Shown here: in pieces, positions 33,685 through 41,886 of the stretch
Layout: the number at the start of each line of letters is the position of its first letter
How positions within the stretch are numbered: position 1 is the stretch's first letter
Assembly (NCBI GenBank): GCA_963813525.1
Contig: CAWEZI010000002.1
Coordinates: 359,797-423,796 of the forward strand
Direction of reading: 5' to 3'
DNA length: 64,000 bases
DNA from: Bog-756 sp963813525
GTDB lineage: Bacteria > Actinomycetota > Acidimicrobiia > Acidimicrobiales > RAAP-2
Program-made: the position numbers and the translations under genes
Notes under the pieces: model-generated
The model's database searches: none
Seen by the model: the letters and a program-made list of their open reading frames with translations, nothing else
What the model was told of the DNA's origin: nothing

Positions 33685-34700
33685 GTCGACACCGAAGCGG
33701 GATCGGGCATCCGCTCGATGCCGTCGGCCAGAGCTGAGCTCAGGACACCGAGCTCCTCGGGACCGATAGCTTCGGAGAAGATGAACGGGGTCCTCAGCTG
33801 GGGTAGCGGGAGTTCGTCGGCCAGCCTGGCCAGCTCCTCGTCCTGGAGCTCCTGGCGGGTGAGCCGGAACTGGCGTGCGTCGTCCAGGGCCGAAACGGTC
33901 GCCGGGTCGAGCACTACCCCCGCGGCATCGGCTGCCGACTGCGCCGTCACCCCCAACCCGTCGAGCCGGGGGTAACACCCGTTGACGATGACCGGGCCGA
34001 GCACGACGCCCACCTTGTCCTCGAGCTGGTAGGCCGCTTCGACCACCTCGTTGATAGGCATCTCCTCGGGCAGCGTGACCAGGGCGACCTGGCACCGGGC
34101 CGGATCGGACAGCATGGCCACTACCTCGGCAGCCTGCGTGCGGATCGGGCCCCCCTGGGCGGCGTCGAGCAACCCGCCGGCCGATGAGAGAAACGTCATG
34201 GTGTGGCCGGTGGCCGGCGCGTCCACCAGTACCAGGTCGGCAATCCGGCTCCGTTCGATCTGCTTGACCTTTCCCAGGACCAGGACGTCGCGAATGCCGG
34301 GGATCGCTCCGGCCACCAGGTCGATGATGCCCGAGGCCAGCAGACGCTTGGATATCCGCCGCATTCCGTGGTCGTCCAGGTACTCGAGGAGAGCGGCATC
34401 GGGAGTGATGGTTCGGGCTCGGACGGACCCTTTGGGGACCGCAGTGGCGGCGTTCTCGTCCTCTTCTTGCACCACGGCGGCACCCACGGCATGGAGCACC
34501 GATCCGGCGTAGTCCAGAGGCACCTCGTGGCCGAAGGCGTTGGCCACGCCCGCCCGACCCTCCAATTCGATCACCAGCACCGAAAGTCCAGCGTGTGCCG
34601 CCATATGGGCGAGGGAAGCCACCATGGTGGTCTTTCCTACGCCGCCTTTGCCGGCCACGATCAGGACACGGCTCTGGGTGCAAAAGGCGCGGAGATCCAT
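33681..34700 (-). CDS. ArsA/Get3-like ATPase, first of pair (BagA-like)
   Basis: 339 aa. Deviant Walker A is AGKGGVGKTTMVAS (about 16-29); LVIELEGRAGVANAFG replaces the usual DPA switch, and LVLVDAPATGHTMTFLSS holds the second aspartate. The length matches the mycobacterial BagA partner (about 340 aa). Start ATG 34700. It is the promoter-proximal member of the unit ATPase-ATPase-response regulator-CorC and is divergent from whiB over 205 bp. Confidence 0.9.
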   Translation of the reverse strand: MDLRAFCTQSRVLIVAGKGGVGKTTMVASLAHMAAHAGLSVLVIELEGRAGVANAFGHEVPLDYAGSVLHAVGAAVVQEEDENAATAVPKGSVRARTITPDAALLEYLDDHGMRRISKRLLASGIIDLVAGAIPGIRDVLVLGKVKQIERSRIADLVLVDAPATGHTMTFLSSAGGLLDAAQGGPIRTQAAEVVAMLSDPARCQVALVTLPEEMPINEVVEAAYQLEDKVGVVLGPVIVNGCYPRLDGLGVTAQSAADAAGVVLDPATVSALDDARQFRLTRQELQDEELARLADELPLPQLRTPFIFSEAIGPEELGVLSSALADGIERMPDPASVST

Positions 34701-34905
34701 GTCGTAAGCGAGCGTAGTGGCCGCCCTCCGGGGCCATCGGCCGACCGGCCACGGGCTTCCCGGCGGCCGGGACGGCCCTTTTGCCCCCGAGCACCGTTTG
34801 CGTGTTGTTCGGCACCCCGGGTGAGATACCTGGGAAATCCTGGTCAGACCCCTTGTTTCCGGCAACGCCGACGAGTACCTTCGCTTTCTGGAGGACCTTA
34901 CGGGG

Positions 34906-35187
34906 TTGGTGAAGGGGGATTTGGGCATCGTGGAGCAGGCTTCAGACGCATGGCAGCTCAGAGCGTCATGTCGTGGGCCCCAGGCGGAAATCTTCTTTCC
35001 GCCCGCCCACGCTGAGCGCAAGGACGAAAAGATGCAGCGGGAGGACCGGGCCAAATCGATCTGCCGGACCTGCTCCGTGCGCGTCGAGTGTCTCGACTAC
35101 GCCATCCGCATTCACGAGCCCCACGGCATATGGGGTGGGCTGAACGAGATGGAGCGTAAGCAGATGGCCGACCGGCGGGCTGGCTGA
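34906..35187 (+). CDS. whiB: WhiB-family iron-sulfur transcription factor
   Basis: 93 aa with the four cluster cysteines C22, C53, C56 and C62 (CxxC spacing in ICRTC) and the GIWGG turn at 74-78 followed by a basic helix (ERKQMADRR). WhiB proteins carry a redox- or NO-sensitive [4Fe-4S] cluster and bind sigma factor region 4. Only actinobacteria and their phages have them. The start is GTG 34906. Adjacency to the BagAB-like ATPases suggests a WhiB4-like role, which is inference. Confidence 0.95.
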   Translation: MVKGDLGIVEQASDAWQLRASCRGPQAEIFFPPAHAERKDEKMQREDRAKSICRTCSVRVECLDYAIRIHEPHGIWGGLNEMERKQMADRRAG

Positions 35188-35221
35188 GCGGAGGCCTGGC
35201 CCTGGGCCCGTCCGGGGCGGA

Positions 35222-36187
35222 TCAAGCCCGGGGCTGAGACAAACCGAGAGCGGTCAGCGCAGACCGGACCCCCCTGCTGGTGCATACCGAGCCCGGCTGG
35301 CCGTGGGTGGCCCGGCAGAGACCGGCACTCAGGTAGTTGGCCGCAGCCACGATGGCCTGGGTGGACGGCTGGGTGGGCTGGTCGAGGTCGCTGGCGATGG
35401 CTGACTGGGACATGTTGGCGATGAGAGCGGGACTGAACCCCGAGGTTGAGGCCACCACCACGTTGGCCACGTCGACGAAGGGGAACGACGGCCAGCCGCT
35501 GGCGGTGGTACCGGGGGCGCCGTACCTGCTGACGAGGGAGGACTGCGCCGGCGTCAGGCTGGCGATGCGGGTGTAGGCGCCGTTGCTGTCCACGGCGTTG
35601 GAATAGAGCTCGACTCCGGTGAAGGTGACGTAGCGACTGGCGTACGTCGAGCCCACGAAGCTGAAGCTCTGGATGCCGGGGAACACCGATAGGGCTGCCG
35701 ACTGCATGTTGGTGAGGGTGGCGAAGTGGCCGAAGCGGGAGAGAGCCACCACCAGAGGCCATCGCTCGGCACCGCAGAACGGACAGTACTCGGCGCCGAC
35801 ATAGAGGACCTCAGGTTTTCCCATCGAGAGGAGGGGGGCTCCGTCCACGACCGAAGGCGGAGTGAGCGTCACTGACGCCGCCGACGTCGGGGTGACGCCG
35901 ATGGCGTTGAAGACCGACGGTGGAACATGAGCGACGTCGGAGACCACCGCGTCGGAGGTGGGGGCACGCCGCACTGCTCCCGGCGACTCGGGGGGCCCGG
36001 CCACGGCGTAGACCACGATGGCCACCACGATGACCAGGATGACGATGATGGCCCCCCAGACGAAGCTGGTAGCCCGGTTGCGCGGACGACGGGCCAGGTG
36101 TTCGGGGTTCTCGGTTTGACCGTCGGACGTCCCGTTGACCTCCGGCACCGCCGGCGTCGGCTGTTGATCCAGACCGCGGTCGGTCAC
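35222..36187 (-). CDS. DUF929-family membrane-anchored thioredoxin-like protein
   Basis: 321 aa: cytoplasmic N-terminus, one membrane segment (FVWGAIIVILVIVVAIVVYA, about 43-62), then an exported domain. GAEYCPFCGAERW (about 132-144) is a thioredoxin-type CxxC, and a second pair, C-x10-C, closes the protein (GLCRATHGQPGSVCTS). DUF929 proteins are thought to be exported thiol oxidoreductases; direct work is scarce. It follows VKOR by 16 bp on the same strand, so VKOR probably reoxidises it. Start ATG 36187 is close to the VKOR stop. Confidence 0.86.
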   Translation of the reverse strand: MTDRGLDQQPTPAVPEVNGTSDGQTENPEHLARRPRNRATSFVWGAIIVILVIVVAIVVYAVAGPPESPGAVRRAPTSDAVVSDVAHVPPSVFNAIGVTPTSAASVTLTPPSVVDGAPLLSMGKPEVLYVGAEYCPFCGAERWPLVVALSRFGHFATLTNMQSAALSVFPGIQSFSFVGSTYASRYVTFTGVELYSNAVDSNGAYTRIASLTPAQSSLVSRYGAPGTTASGWPSFPFVDVANVVVASTSGFSPALIANMSQSAIASDLDQPTQPSTQAIVAAANYLSAGLCRATHGQPGSVCTSRGVRSALTALGLSQPRA

Positions 36188-36203
36188 CGGGGCCGACGAC
36201 CTG

Positions 36204-36683
36204 TTACGACGACTCCCCGGTGAGCGAGGGCTCGTACTGGTTGTAACCGGGTGCCAACACGATGGGGGTAGCGGTCACGATGATGACGAAGAGGATGAAT
36301 GTGATCAGGTGGACCGACGAGCACCACAGGCAGATGGCCTTGATGATGAAGAGCTCGGCGATGATCAGGTAGATGATCATTCCCACCCCGGTGACCGACA
36401 GGATGAGCCGGGCCAGGTGGATTCTCCGGTCCTGCGATCTCCAGGCTGCGGGGAGACAAAGAAGGATCATCGGGACGAAGAACCCCAATCCCAGGATGGC
36501 CACGGGAATGCCGAACACATAGGACTGGGGGCTGGTCGTGACCTTGGCACAGTTGATGGCTCCGCTGTCCGAGCAGACGAGGGCCACCTTGTCGAAATGG
36601 GTGATGGTCAGATAGGTGGCCACCCCCAAACCGGCGACGCTGAGGATCAGGGTGGCTATGGGCTGCCACCGCAGTGTGGGCAC
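36204..36683 (-). CDS. Vitamin K epoxide reductase (VKOR) family protein
   Basis: 159 aa with four or five membrane helices. The loop cysteines are C37 and C45 (VCSDSGAINCAKV) and the quinone-reducing CxxC is in CLWCSSVH (about 119-122). Bacterial VKOR replaces DsbB in many actinobacteria: it oxidises a Trx-like partner outside the membrane and passes electrons to menaquinone. It sits between two DUF929 genes, the likely partners. No own Trx domain is fused. Start ATG 36683, 21 bp after the upstream gene. Confidence 0.95.
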   Translation of the reverse strand: MPTLRWQPIATLILSVAGLGVATYLTITHFDKVALVCSDSGAINCAKVTTSPQSYVFGIPVAILGLGFFVPMILLCLPAAWRSQDRRIHLARLILSVTGVGMIIYLIIAELFIIKAICLWCSSVHLITFILFVIIVTATPIVLAPGYNQYEPSLTGESS

Positions 36684-36704
36684 GATCGGTTCCCGTTTTT
36701 CGGG

Positions 36705-37805
36705 TCAGCTCAGCTTGAGCGCCTTGGCCGCCGCCTCGACGCCCGAACTGTTGCAGACCGAAGCCGGAGCGCCCTTGGTGCTGTCGCAGATCGCCGCGCT
36801 CATGTAGTTGGCGGTGGTGACGATGGCCTGGGTGGCCGGGTTGGTGGGATCACTGAGGTTACCGGCGATCTCGGACCAGTCCTGGCCGGCCAGGATTTGG
36901 GGGTCGTAACTGGCGCCCGAAACAATGGCCCGGTTGTTGATGTCGACGAAGGGGAAGGAGATCCCACCACTGGACGAAGCACCGGCACCGGTGTAGGTCG
37001 AACTGCTGTACTTGGTGAGTATGGCTTCCTCCGCCTTGGTGGGATTCTGCAGGTTTACGTAACCGGTGGCGGTGGGAACGTTGCTGTACTGCTCGATCCC
37101 GGTGAAGGCGATGTAGGGACTGGTGAACGAGGCCCCGTAGAAGCTGAAGGTGTGGGTCTCCGCGTCCACGTCGGTGTGGGAGGAGGCGGTGATCTTGAGA
37201 TTGGACCAGGTCCCGAACCTGGACAAGGCGGCCGTTATGGCCCAGCGTTCGGCCGCGCAGTAGGGGCAGTACTCGGCCCCGTAGTAGAGGATGGCCGGGG
37301 ACTTGCCGTTGAGGGTCATCGGCGGCTGCCCCGAAATGATGTTGGGTGGTGATACCGGCACGGTCGGCGAGTTGATGCCCACCTTGTTGTAGACGGAGAG
37401 CGGAATGTTGGTGACGTCGTGGACGACCGACGCCGGGGCCGGGGTCACCGCCGTATACGTGGCGTTTTGGGGGCTGGTGCTCCCGCCGACCGCTTTCACG
37501 ACGACCAGAACGGCGATGACCACCACGACCAGGCCCACCGCGCTCCAGGCGATGAGAGAGCCCGACATGCGGCTCGGCTTCGGCTGGGCCGGGGGCCGGC
37601 TCCCGGGGCGCGGGGTGTTGCCTCCCTTGCCCCCGCCGCCCGACCCGGAGGCTTTCTGCGGCTTTCCTGCCGGCGTCTTGGTGGTGACCGGCCGGCTCTG
37701 GGCCCTGCTCCGGTCCTTGGCGCTCTGACCCGATGAGCCACTCGACGGGCTGGGAGGCTTGGGTTTGTTGCCACCAGTCGTGACTTTGTTCTGGTCCTGT
37801 GCCAT
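36705..37805 (-). CDS. DUF929-family membrane-anchored thioredoxin-like protein
   Basis: 366 aa, first gene of the DUF929-VKOR-DUF929 unit. A low-complexity, basic N-terminus of 80 aa (Ser/Gly/Lys/Pro) precedes one membrane helix (LIAWSAVGLVVVVIAVLVVV, about 84-103). The exported domain has GAEYCPYCAAERW and a closing C-x10-C (ICDSTKGAPASVCNS), the same two pairs as its paralogue at 35222. The two paralogues differ in anchor and linker length, so they may reach different clients. ATG 37805; divergent from an alpha/beta hydrolase over 147 bp. Confidence 0.87.
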   Translation of the reverse strand: MAQDQNKVTTGGNKPKPPSPSSGSSGQSAKDRSRAQSRPVTTKTPAGKPQKASGSGGGGKGGNTPRPGSRPPAQPKPSRMSGSLIAWSAVGLVVVVIAVLVVVKAVGGSTSPQNATYTAVTPAPASVVHDVTNIPLSVYNKVGINSPTVPVSPPNIISGQPPMTLNGKSPAILYYGAEYCPYCAAERWAITAALSRFGTWSNLKITASSHTDVDAETHTFSFYGASFTSPYIAFTGIEQYSNVPTATGYVNLQNPTKAEEAILTKYSSSTYTGAGASSSGGISFPFVDINNRAIVSGASYDPQILAGQDWSEIAGNLSDPTNPATQAIVTTANYMSAAICDSTKGAPASVCNSSGVEAAAKALKLS

Positions 37806-37952
37806 CTTTCCCTAGTCCCCGATCGGTGTATCTGTCGGAGTGAGCGTAACTGGTCGGGCGGGGTTCTTGTCGTCGGAGGGCCTGGGGGCGTCGAACCGTG
37901 GTGACCGCCAGGTCCGCTCGGGAGGTCATTTCGGTGCCTACACTGATTGGCC

Positions 37953-38870
37953 ATGTCGGTTGATGCAGCAGTGGGCGCGTCGGACGAGCGCCCCGGGGGT
38001 CCTCACCTGGTAGCGGCACGGGGCAAGGGGGCCACGGGCCTGGTCTGGGATTCCGTGGAGGTCGACGGTCACCGCGTCCGCTACGGCGTGACAGGAACCG
38101 GGCCCGCCGCCCTGTTCCTCCACGGGTGGGGACTGCGACCGAACGCCTACCGACGGCCCATCCGGGCCATGGGTGCTGCCGGGTGCCGGGTCTATGCCCC
38201 GGCCCTTCCCGGGTTCGGCGGAACCTACGAACTCGAACCCGAACGGCGGACCTTTGCCGGCTATGCCCAATGGGTTGGCCACTTCCTCGACGCCGTGGGC
38301 GTGCGGGAGGTGGCCCTGGTAGCCGGCCACTCCTTCGGTGGCGGTGTGGCCACCGCTTTTGTCTTTGCCCAACCGAGGCGGTCTGCTTCCCTGCTTCTGG
38401 TCAACGCAATCGGGAGCCCGACCTGGTCACTTTTTCCCAACGAGGTCCGCACCATGGTGCAACGCCCGATGTGGGACTGGGGCCGGCATATCGGGACCGA
38501 CCTTTTTCACTCGCCGCATGTGATGCGCCTGCTGCCCACGCTGTTGGAGGACTTCATCCCCAACATGCTCCAGAACCCGCTCGGGATGTTCCGAACCGGT
38601 GAGTTCATCCGACGGGCCGACCTGGTGCGCGAAGTCGGGATCATCGCCCGCCGGGGCACGCCGGTCAGCGTGGCCTGGTCGGACCGCGATGGGCTGGTGT
38701 CTCGCTCCGCCTTCGACGAGCTCCGCCGGGCTGCCGGTGTGGACGGAATCGTGGTGGAGGGTTCTCACGCCTGGCTCATCGCCGACCCGCGACGCTTCGG
38801 TGAGCTGGCCATCAGCGCCCTGGTCGATTCGGGCGTGTTGGTGTCCGAGTCGGTGCCGCCTCCCTACTGA
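37953..38870 (+). CDS. Alpha/beta hydrolase
   Basis: 305 aa. The oxyanion HGWG, nucleophile elbow GHSFGGG (Ser at about 132), acid in AWSDRDGLV and catalytic His in VEGSHAWL form a full triad. Fits the broad class of esterases and lactonases; the substrate is unknown. I use ATG 37953 rather than the TTG two codons earlier. The NUDIX gene follows 34 bp later on the same strand. Confidence 0.9.
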   Translation: MSVDAAVGASDERPGGPHLVAARGKGATGLVWDSVEVDGHRVRYGVTGTGPAALFLHGWGLRPNAYRRPIRAMGAAGCRVYAPALPGFGGTYELEPERRTFAGYAQWVGHFLDAVGVREVALVAGHSFGGGVATAFVFAQPRRSASLLLVNAIGSPTWSLFPNEVRTMVQRPMWDWGRHIGTDLFHSPHVMRLLPTLLEDFIPNMLQNPLGMFRTGEFIRRADLVREVGIIARRGTPVSVAWSDRDGLVSRSAFDELRRAAGVDGIVVEGSHAWLIADPRRFGELAISALVDSGVLVSESVPPPY

Positions 38871-38904
38871 CCGACGGTCGGAGGCCAGCTGTAGCCTGAT
38901 CGCG

Positions 38905-39825
38905 ATGAGCGTGACCCTCCGCGATGCCGCAACCGTCATGCTCATTCGGGACGCCGTCGACGAGGACGGCGGAGATGCCATCGAAGTGTGCATGCTCCGA
39001 CGCAATCTGGCCTCCGAGTTCGTGGCCGGTGTCTATGTTTTCCCTGGCGGTTCGGTCGATCCCGATGACCGGGGACGGGCAGCCGAGGAGCTGTCCCGCG
39101 GCCTCACCGATGCCGAGGCCAGCGCCATCTTGGGCGTCGCGTCGGGCGGCCTTTCCTTCTGGGTGGCCGCCCTCCGGGAATGCTTCGAGGAGGCCGGCGT
39201 ACTGGTGGCGGAGCCTGTCGGATGGGGCGGTTCCGAGGCGGGCGGGGGCGACGCCCTGCTGGACACCACCGATCCTGAGGTGGGGCGCCGCTTTGCCGCC
39301 TATCGCGACGCTGTCAACGGGGGCTCCCTCCGGCTGCTGGACGTGTGCCGAGCCGAAAATCTGCGGCTGGCCACCGACACCGTCCACTATGTGAGCCACT
39401 GGATCACGCCTGACCTTGCGCCCCGCCGCTACGACACACGGTTCTTCGTGACCGCGGCCCCCGCCGGTCAGATAGCCAGCCACGACGACGGTGAGACCAT
39501 CGCCACCATATGGGTCCGTCCCGCACAGGCACTGGCCGACGAAGTCGCCGGGGACATCGAGCTCCTGCCGCCGACCATTGCCAACCTCCGGAGCATCGAA
39601 AGGTTCACCTCGACCGCCCAAGTGATGGCCTGGGCCCGCGCCATCACCGAGGTCACCACCATCCTGCCCGTGGTGCTCATCGAGGATGGGAGGGTGCTGA
39701 TACTCCGACCGGGTGACGAGGGTTACGAAGACGCACTCGAGGCCCGACACCAATCGGGGTCTGGCAGTGAGGAGGACCTGGCCGCGGCCCGGCGGGTCTG
39801 GGGCCCGAGGACGGGGACCGACTGA
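38905..39825 (+). CDS. NUDIX hydrolase
   Basis: 306 aa. The NUDIX box is present as GGLSFWVAALRECFEEAGVL (about 85-104), i.e. G-x5-(E position changed)-x-RE-x2-EE-x-GVL. The first Glu of the canonical G-x5-E is not visible. The N-terminal VYVFPGGSVDPDD and a long C-terminal extension resemble actinobacterial NUDIX proteins related to NUDT19 (CoA-type). Substrate unknown. The longer frame from 38599 overlaps the hydrolase and is a shadow. Confidence 0.87.
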   Translation: MSVTLRDAATVMLIRDAVDEDGGDAIEVCMLRRNLASEFVAGVYVFPGGSVDPDDRGRAAEELSRGLTDAEASAILGVASGGLSFWVAALRECFEEAGVLVAEPVGWGGSEAGGGDALLDTTDPEVGRRFAAYRDAVNGGSLRLLDVCRAENLRLATDTVHYVSHWITPDLAPRRYDTRFFVTAAPAGQIASHDDGETIATIWVRPAQALADEVAGDIELLPPTIANLRSIERFTSTAQVMAWARAITEVTTILPVVLIEDGRVLILRPGDEGYEDALEARHQSGSGSEEDLAAARRVWGPRTGTD

Positions 39826-40026
39826 GCACCTCCGTTTCCGTCTGTCGGCTCGGGGAGGGAGCGGAAGGTGGTCCGGGCGCTCTACTTATTTTCGGAAATT
39901 GGCGTCACTACCGTCTACACCCGATATAGATCCTGGTCCTTATCGTCTGTAGCCCGTAAAACAGCCAATTCTCTAGATTGAATGTCGCCACAGGGCCTCT
40001 CCGGAGGTGCGCCCGGGCCGGATGGC

Positions 40027-41235
40027 TCACCCCTCGGACGAGCCGGTCCGGACGGCCGCCTCGACCCGGTCCAGTAGGCGCACGCTGCAGGCATCCATGG
40101 GCACCACCGGGGCGATGGTGGTGATCACTTCATCGGCGATATGGTCGAAGGCGTCGGCCAGGGGATGGCCCCGTTCGAGGGCGACCGGTTGACCGGCGTC
40201 TCCGCCGGCGGCCATCGCCGGGTGAAGGGGGATCTGTCCGATGAGCGGAACACCCACATCGGCGGCCAGACGGGCGCCGCCGCCGGATCCGAAGAGCGCG
40301 TACGAGGTGCCGTGCTCGCAGGTGAAATCGGACATGTTCTCGATGACCCCGGCCACCCGGAGGTATCCCTTGCGGGCCATGTCGGCTGTCCGGGCCGCGA
40401 CCTTCTGCGCCGCCACTGGTGGCGTGGTGACCACGATGACCTCGGTTCGGGGGACCATACGGGCCAAGCCCATCTGGATGTCGCCGGTACCCGGGGGCAT
40501 GTCGATGAGCAGGTAGTCGAGGTCCCCCCAGTGCACATCCTCCAGGAACTGCTGGACCGCCCGGTTGAGGATGAGGCCGCGCCACATGATGGCGCTTTCC
40601 TCGTCGGCCAGAAATCCCATCGACAGAACGCGGAGGACGCCATCGCCGATCCGCCGCTCGAGGGGAACCATCTTCTTGTCGCGCGCCTCCACCTCGCCTT
40701 GCATGCCCAGGAGCCTCGGAACCGAAAAACCCCAGATGTCGGCGTCGAGGACGCCTACGGTCAGCCCACGGCGGGCCAGTGACACAGCCAGATTGACGGT
40801 GACCGAGCTCTTGCCCACCCCACCCTTCCCGGAGGCCACGGCGATCACCCGGGTGGACTCGGGGATGTTGATCGAGGGTGAGGGATCACGGGCCAGGAGG
40901 CGGGCCCGGGCCATGACGGCCTTGCGTTGCTCGGGGTCCATCACCCCGAGGGTCACCGTCACCTCCTGCACGCCGGGGAGCGCACCCACATGGGTCTCGA
41001 CGTCCTGGCGGATCTGGGTGCGTAGGGGACACCCGGCCACGGTGAGGGCCACCTCGACCACGACCCCGCCGCCGTCGCCTATGTCGATGCCGGTCACCAT
41101 GCCCAGGTCGACGATGTCGGCGCCCAGCTCAGGATCGACCACCGCGGTGAGAGCGCGGCGTACTCGTTCCTCGGTCAGCTGGTCGGCCCCTGAGCCTGCC
41201 GACGAGCGGGAGTCGGGAGTGTCGGACCTGGTCAC
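40027..41235 (-). CDS. mrp: Mrp/NBP35-type iron-sulfur carrier ATPase
   Basis: 402 aa. An N-terminal MIP18/DUF59 domain (LTAVVDPELGADIVDLGMV) is followed by the ParA-like ATPase with deviant Walker A ASGKGGVGKSSVTVN, Walker B LIDMPPGTGD and switch DADIWGFSVPRLLG. Such proteins deliver [4Fe-4S] clusters to apo-enzymes. The usual C-terminal CxxC shows only one cysteine here (FTCEHGTSYALFG), as I recall for other actinobacterial homologues. GTG 41235. The 201-bp gap to the NUDIX gene (39826-40026) is AT-richer and empty. It is divergent from the ErpA-like gene. Confidence 0.93.
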   Translation of the reverse strand: MTRSDTPDSRSSAGSGADQLTEERVRRALTAVVDPELGADIVDLGMVTGIDIGDGGGVVVEVALTVAGCPLRTQIRQDVETHVGALPGVQEVTVTLGVMDPEQRKAVMARARLLARDPSPSINIPESTRVIAVASGKGGVGKSSVTVNLAVSLARRGLTVGVLDADIWGFSVPRLLGMQGEVEARDKKMVPLERRIGDGVLRVLSMGFLADEESAIMWRGLILNRAVQQFLEDVHWGDLDYLLIDMPPGTGDIQMGLARMVPRTEVIVVTTPPVAAQKVAARTADMARKGYLRVAGVIENMSDFTCEHGTSYALFGSGGGARLAADVGVPLIGQIPLHPAMAAGGDAGQPVALERGHPLADAFDHIADEVITTIAPVVPMDACSVRLLDRVEAAVRTGSSEG

Positions 41236-41508
41236 CGCTCAATTCTACCGGCCGGCGGCCGGCCTCCACCCGATGGCCACGATGGGTGACCGGTTGACGG
41301 AGCCCGCTGAGTGGATCGGTGCCGGTCACAGGGCGGCAAGGCGGACCGGGCCCGTCGAACGGGCCGGGCCAGTCAACGGCGCACCAGAGGTACCGCCACC
41401 ATGGTGGCGCGGGTACGCTTGTGGTCTAGAGAGTTCGATCGTGCCGAGGGATCGGGATGGTGGGCTCGAAATTTCACACGGTTCCGGTAGTAACCAGGAG
41501 GAGCACCG

Positions 41509-41874
41509 ATGAGTAGCACTATGCAGACCGTCAGCATCGGGAAGCGACCGAATCCGGTCACGCTCACGGATGCCGCTTCGGCCAAGGTTGCTGAGCTGTT
41601 GGCCCAGGAGGACGTCGACGGTCTGGCTCTTCGGGTCGAGGTCAGGCCGGGGGGCTGCTCGGGCTACAGCTACGAGATGTACTTCGACGCCGACCTGGCC
41701 GAGGACGACGTCGTGCGGGAGTTCGGGAGCGTCAAGGTGGTGGTCGATCCGACCAGCGCCGACCTCCTCAAGGGTTCGACGCTGGACTTCAGCGATGGGT
41801 TGTCTGGTGCCGGCTTCCACGTCACCAACCCCAATGCCACCCGCACCTGCGGATGTGGCTCCTCCTTCAGCTGA
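41509..41874 (+). CDS. erpA: Iron-sulfur cluster insertion protein (HesB/IscA/ErpA family)
   Basis: 121 aa A-type Fe-S carrier. The three cluster cysteines are visible: one in RPGGCSGYSYEM and two in the C-terminal TCGCGSSF. Length and spacing are typical. AGGAGG lies 8 nt before ATG 41509. The partner Mrp ATPase is divergent, and a [2Fe-2S] enzyme follows in the same frame 12 nt after its stop, so the locus is an Fe-S assembly and use cluster. Confidence 0.94.
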   Translation: MSSTMQTVSIGKRPNPVTLTDAASAKVAELLAQEDVDGLALRVEVRPGGCSGYSYEMYFDADLAEDDVVREFGSVKVVVDPTSADLLKGSTLDFSDGLSGAGFHVTNPNATRTCGCGSSFS

Positions 41875-41886
41875 GCCGCTGAGCCC

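Noticed and set aside
32503..34815. A single 770-aa open frame that could be taken for a fused double ATPase
   Set aside because: Only the C-terminal half is coding in this frame. The upstream half is the shadow of the first ATPase (33681-34700), which has its own frame, start and Walker A.
36309..37352. Plus-strand open frame across VKOR and a DUF929 gene
   Set aside because: Gly/Asp/Val-rich antisense product; the minus-strand genes carry clear cysteine motifs and membrane segments.
41872..41874. Selenocysteine or readthrough TGA joining ErpA to the oxidase-like gene
   Set aside because: ErpA is complete with its C-terminal cysteines before the TGA, and I see no clear SECIS-like hairpin after it; a separate start is simpler.
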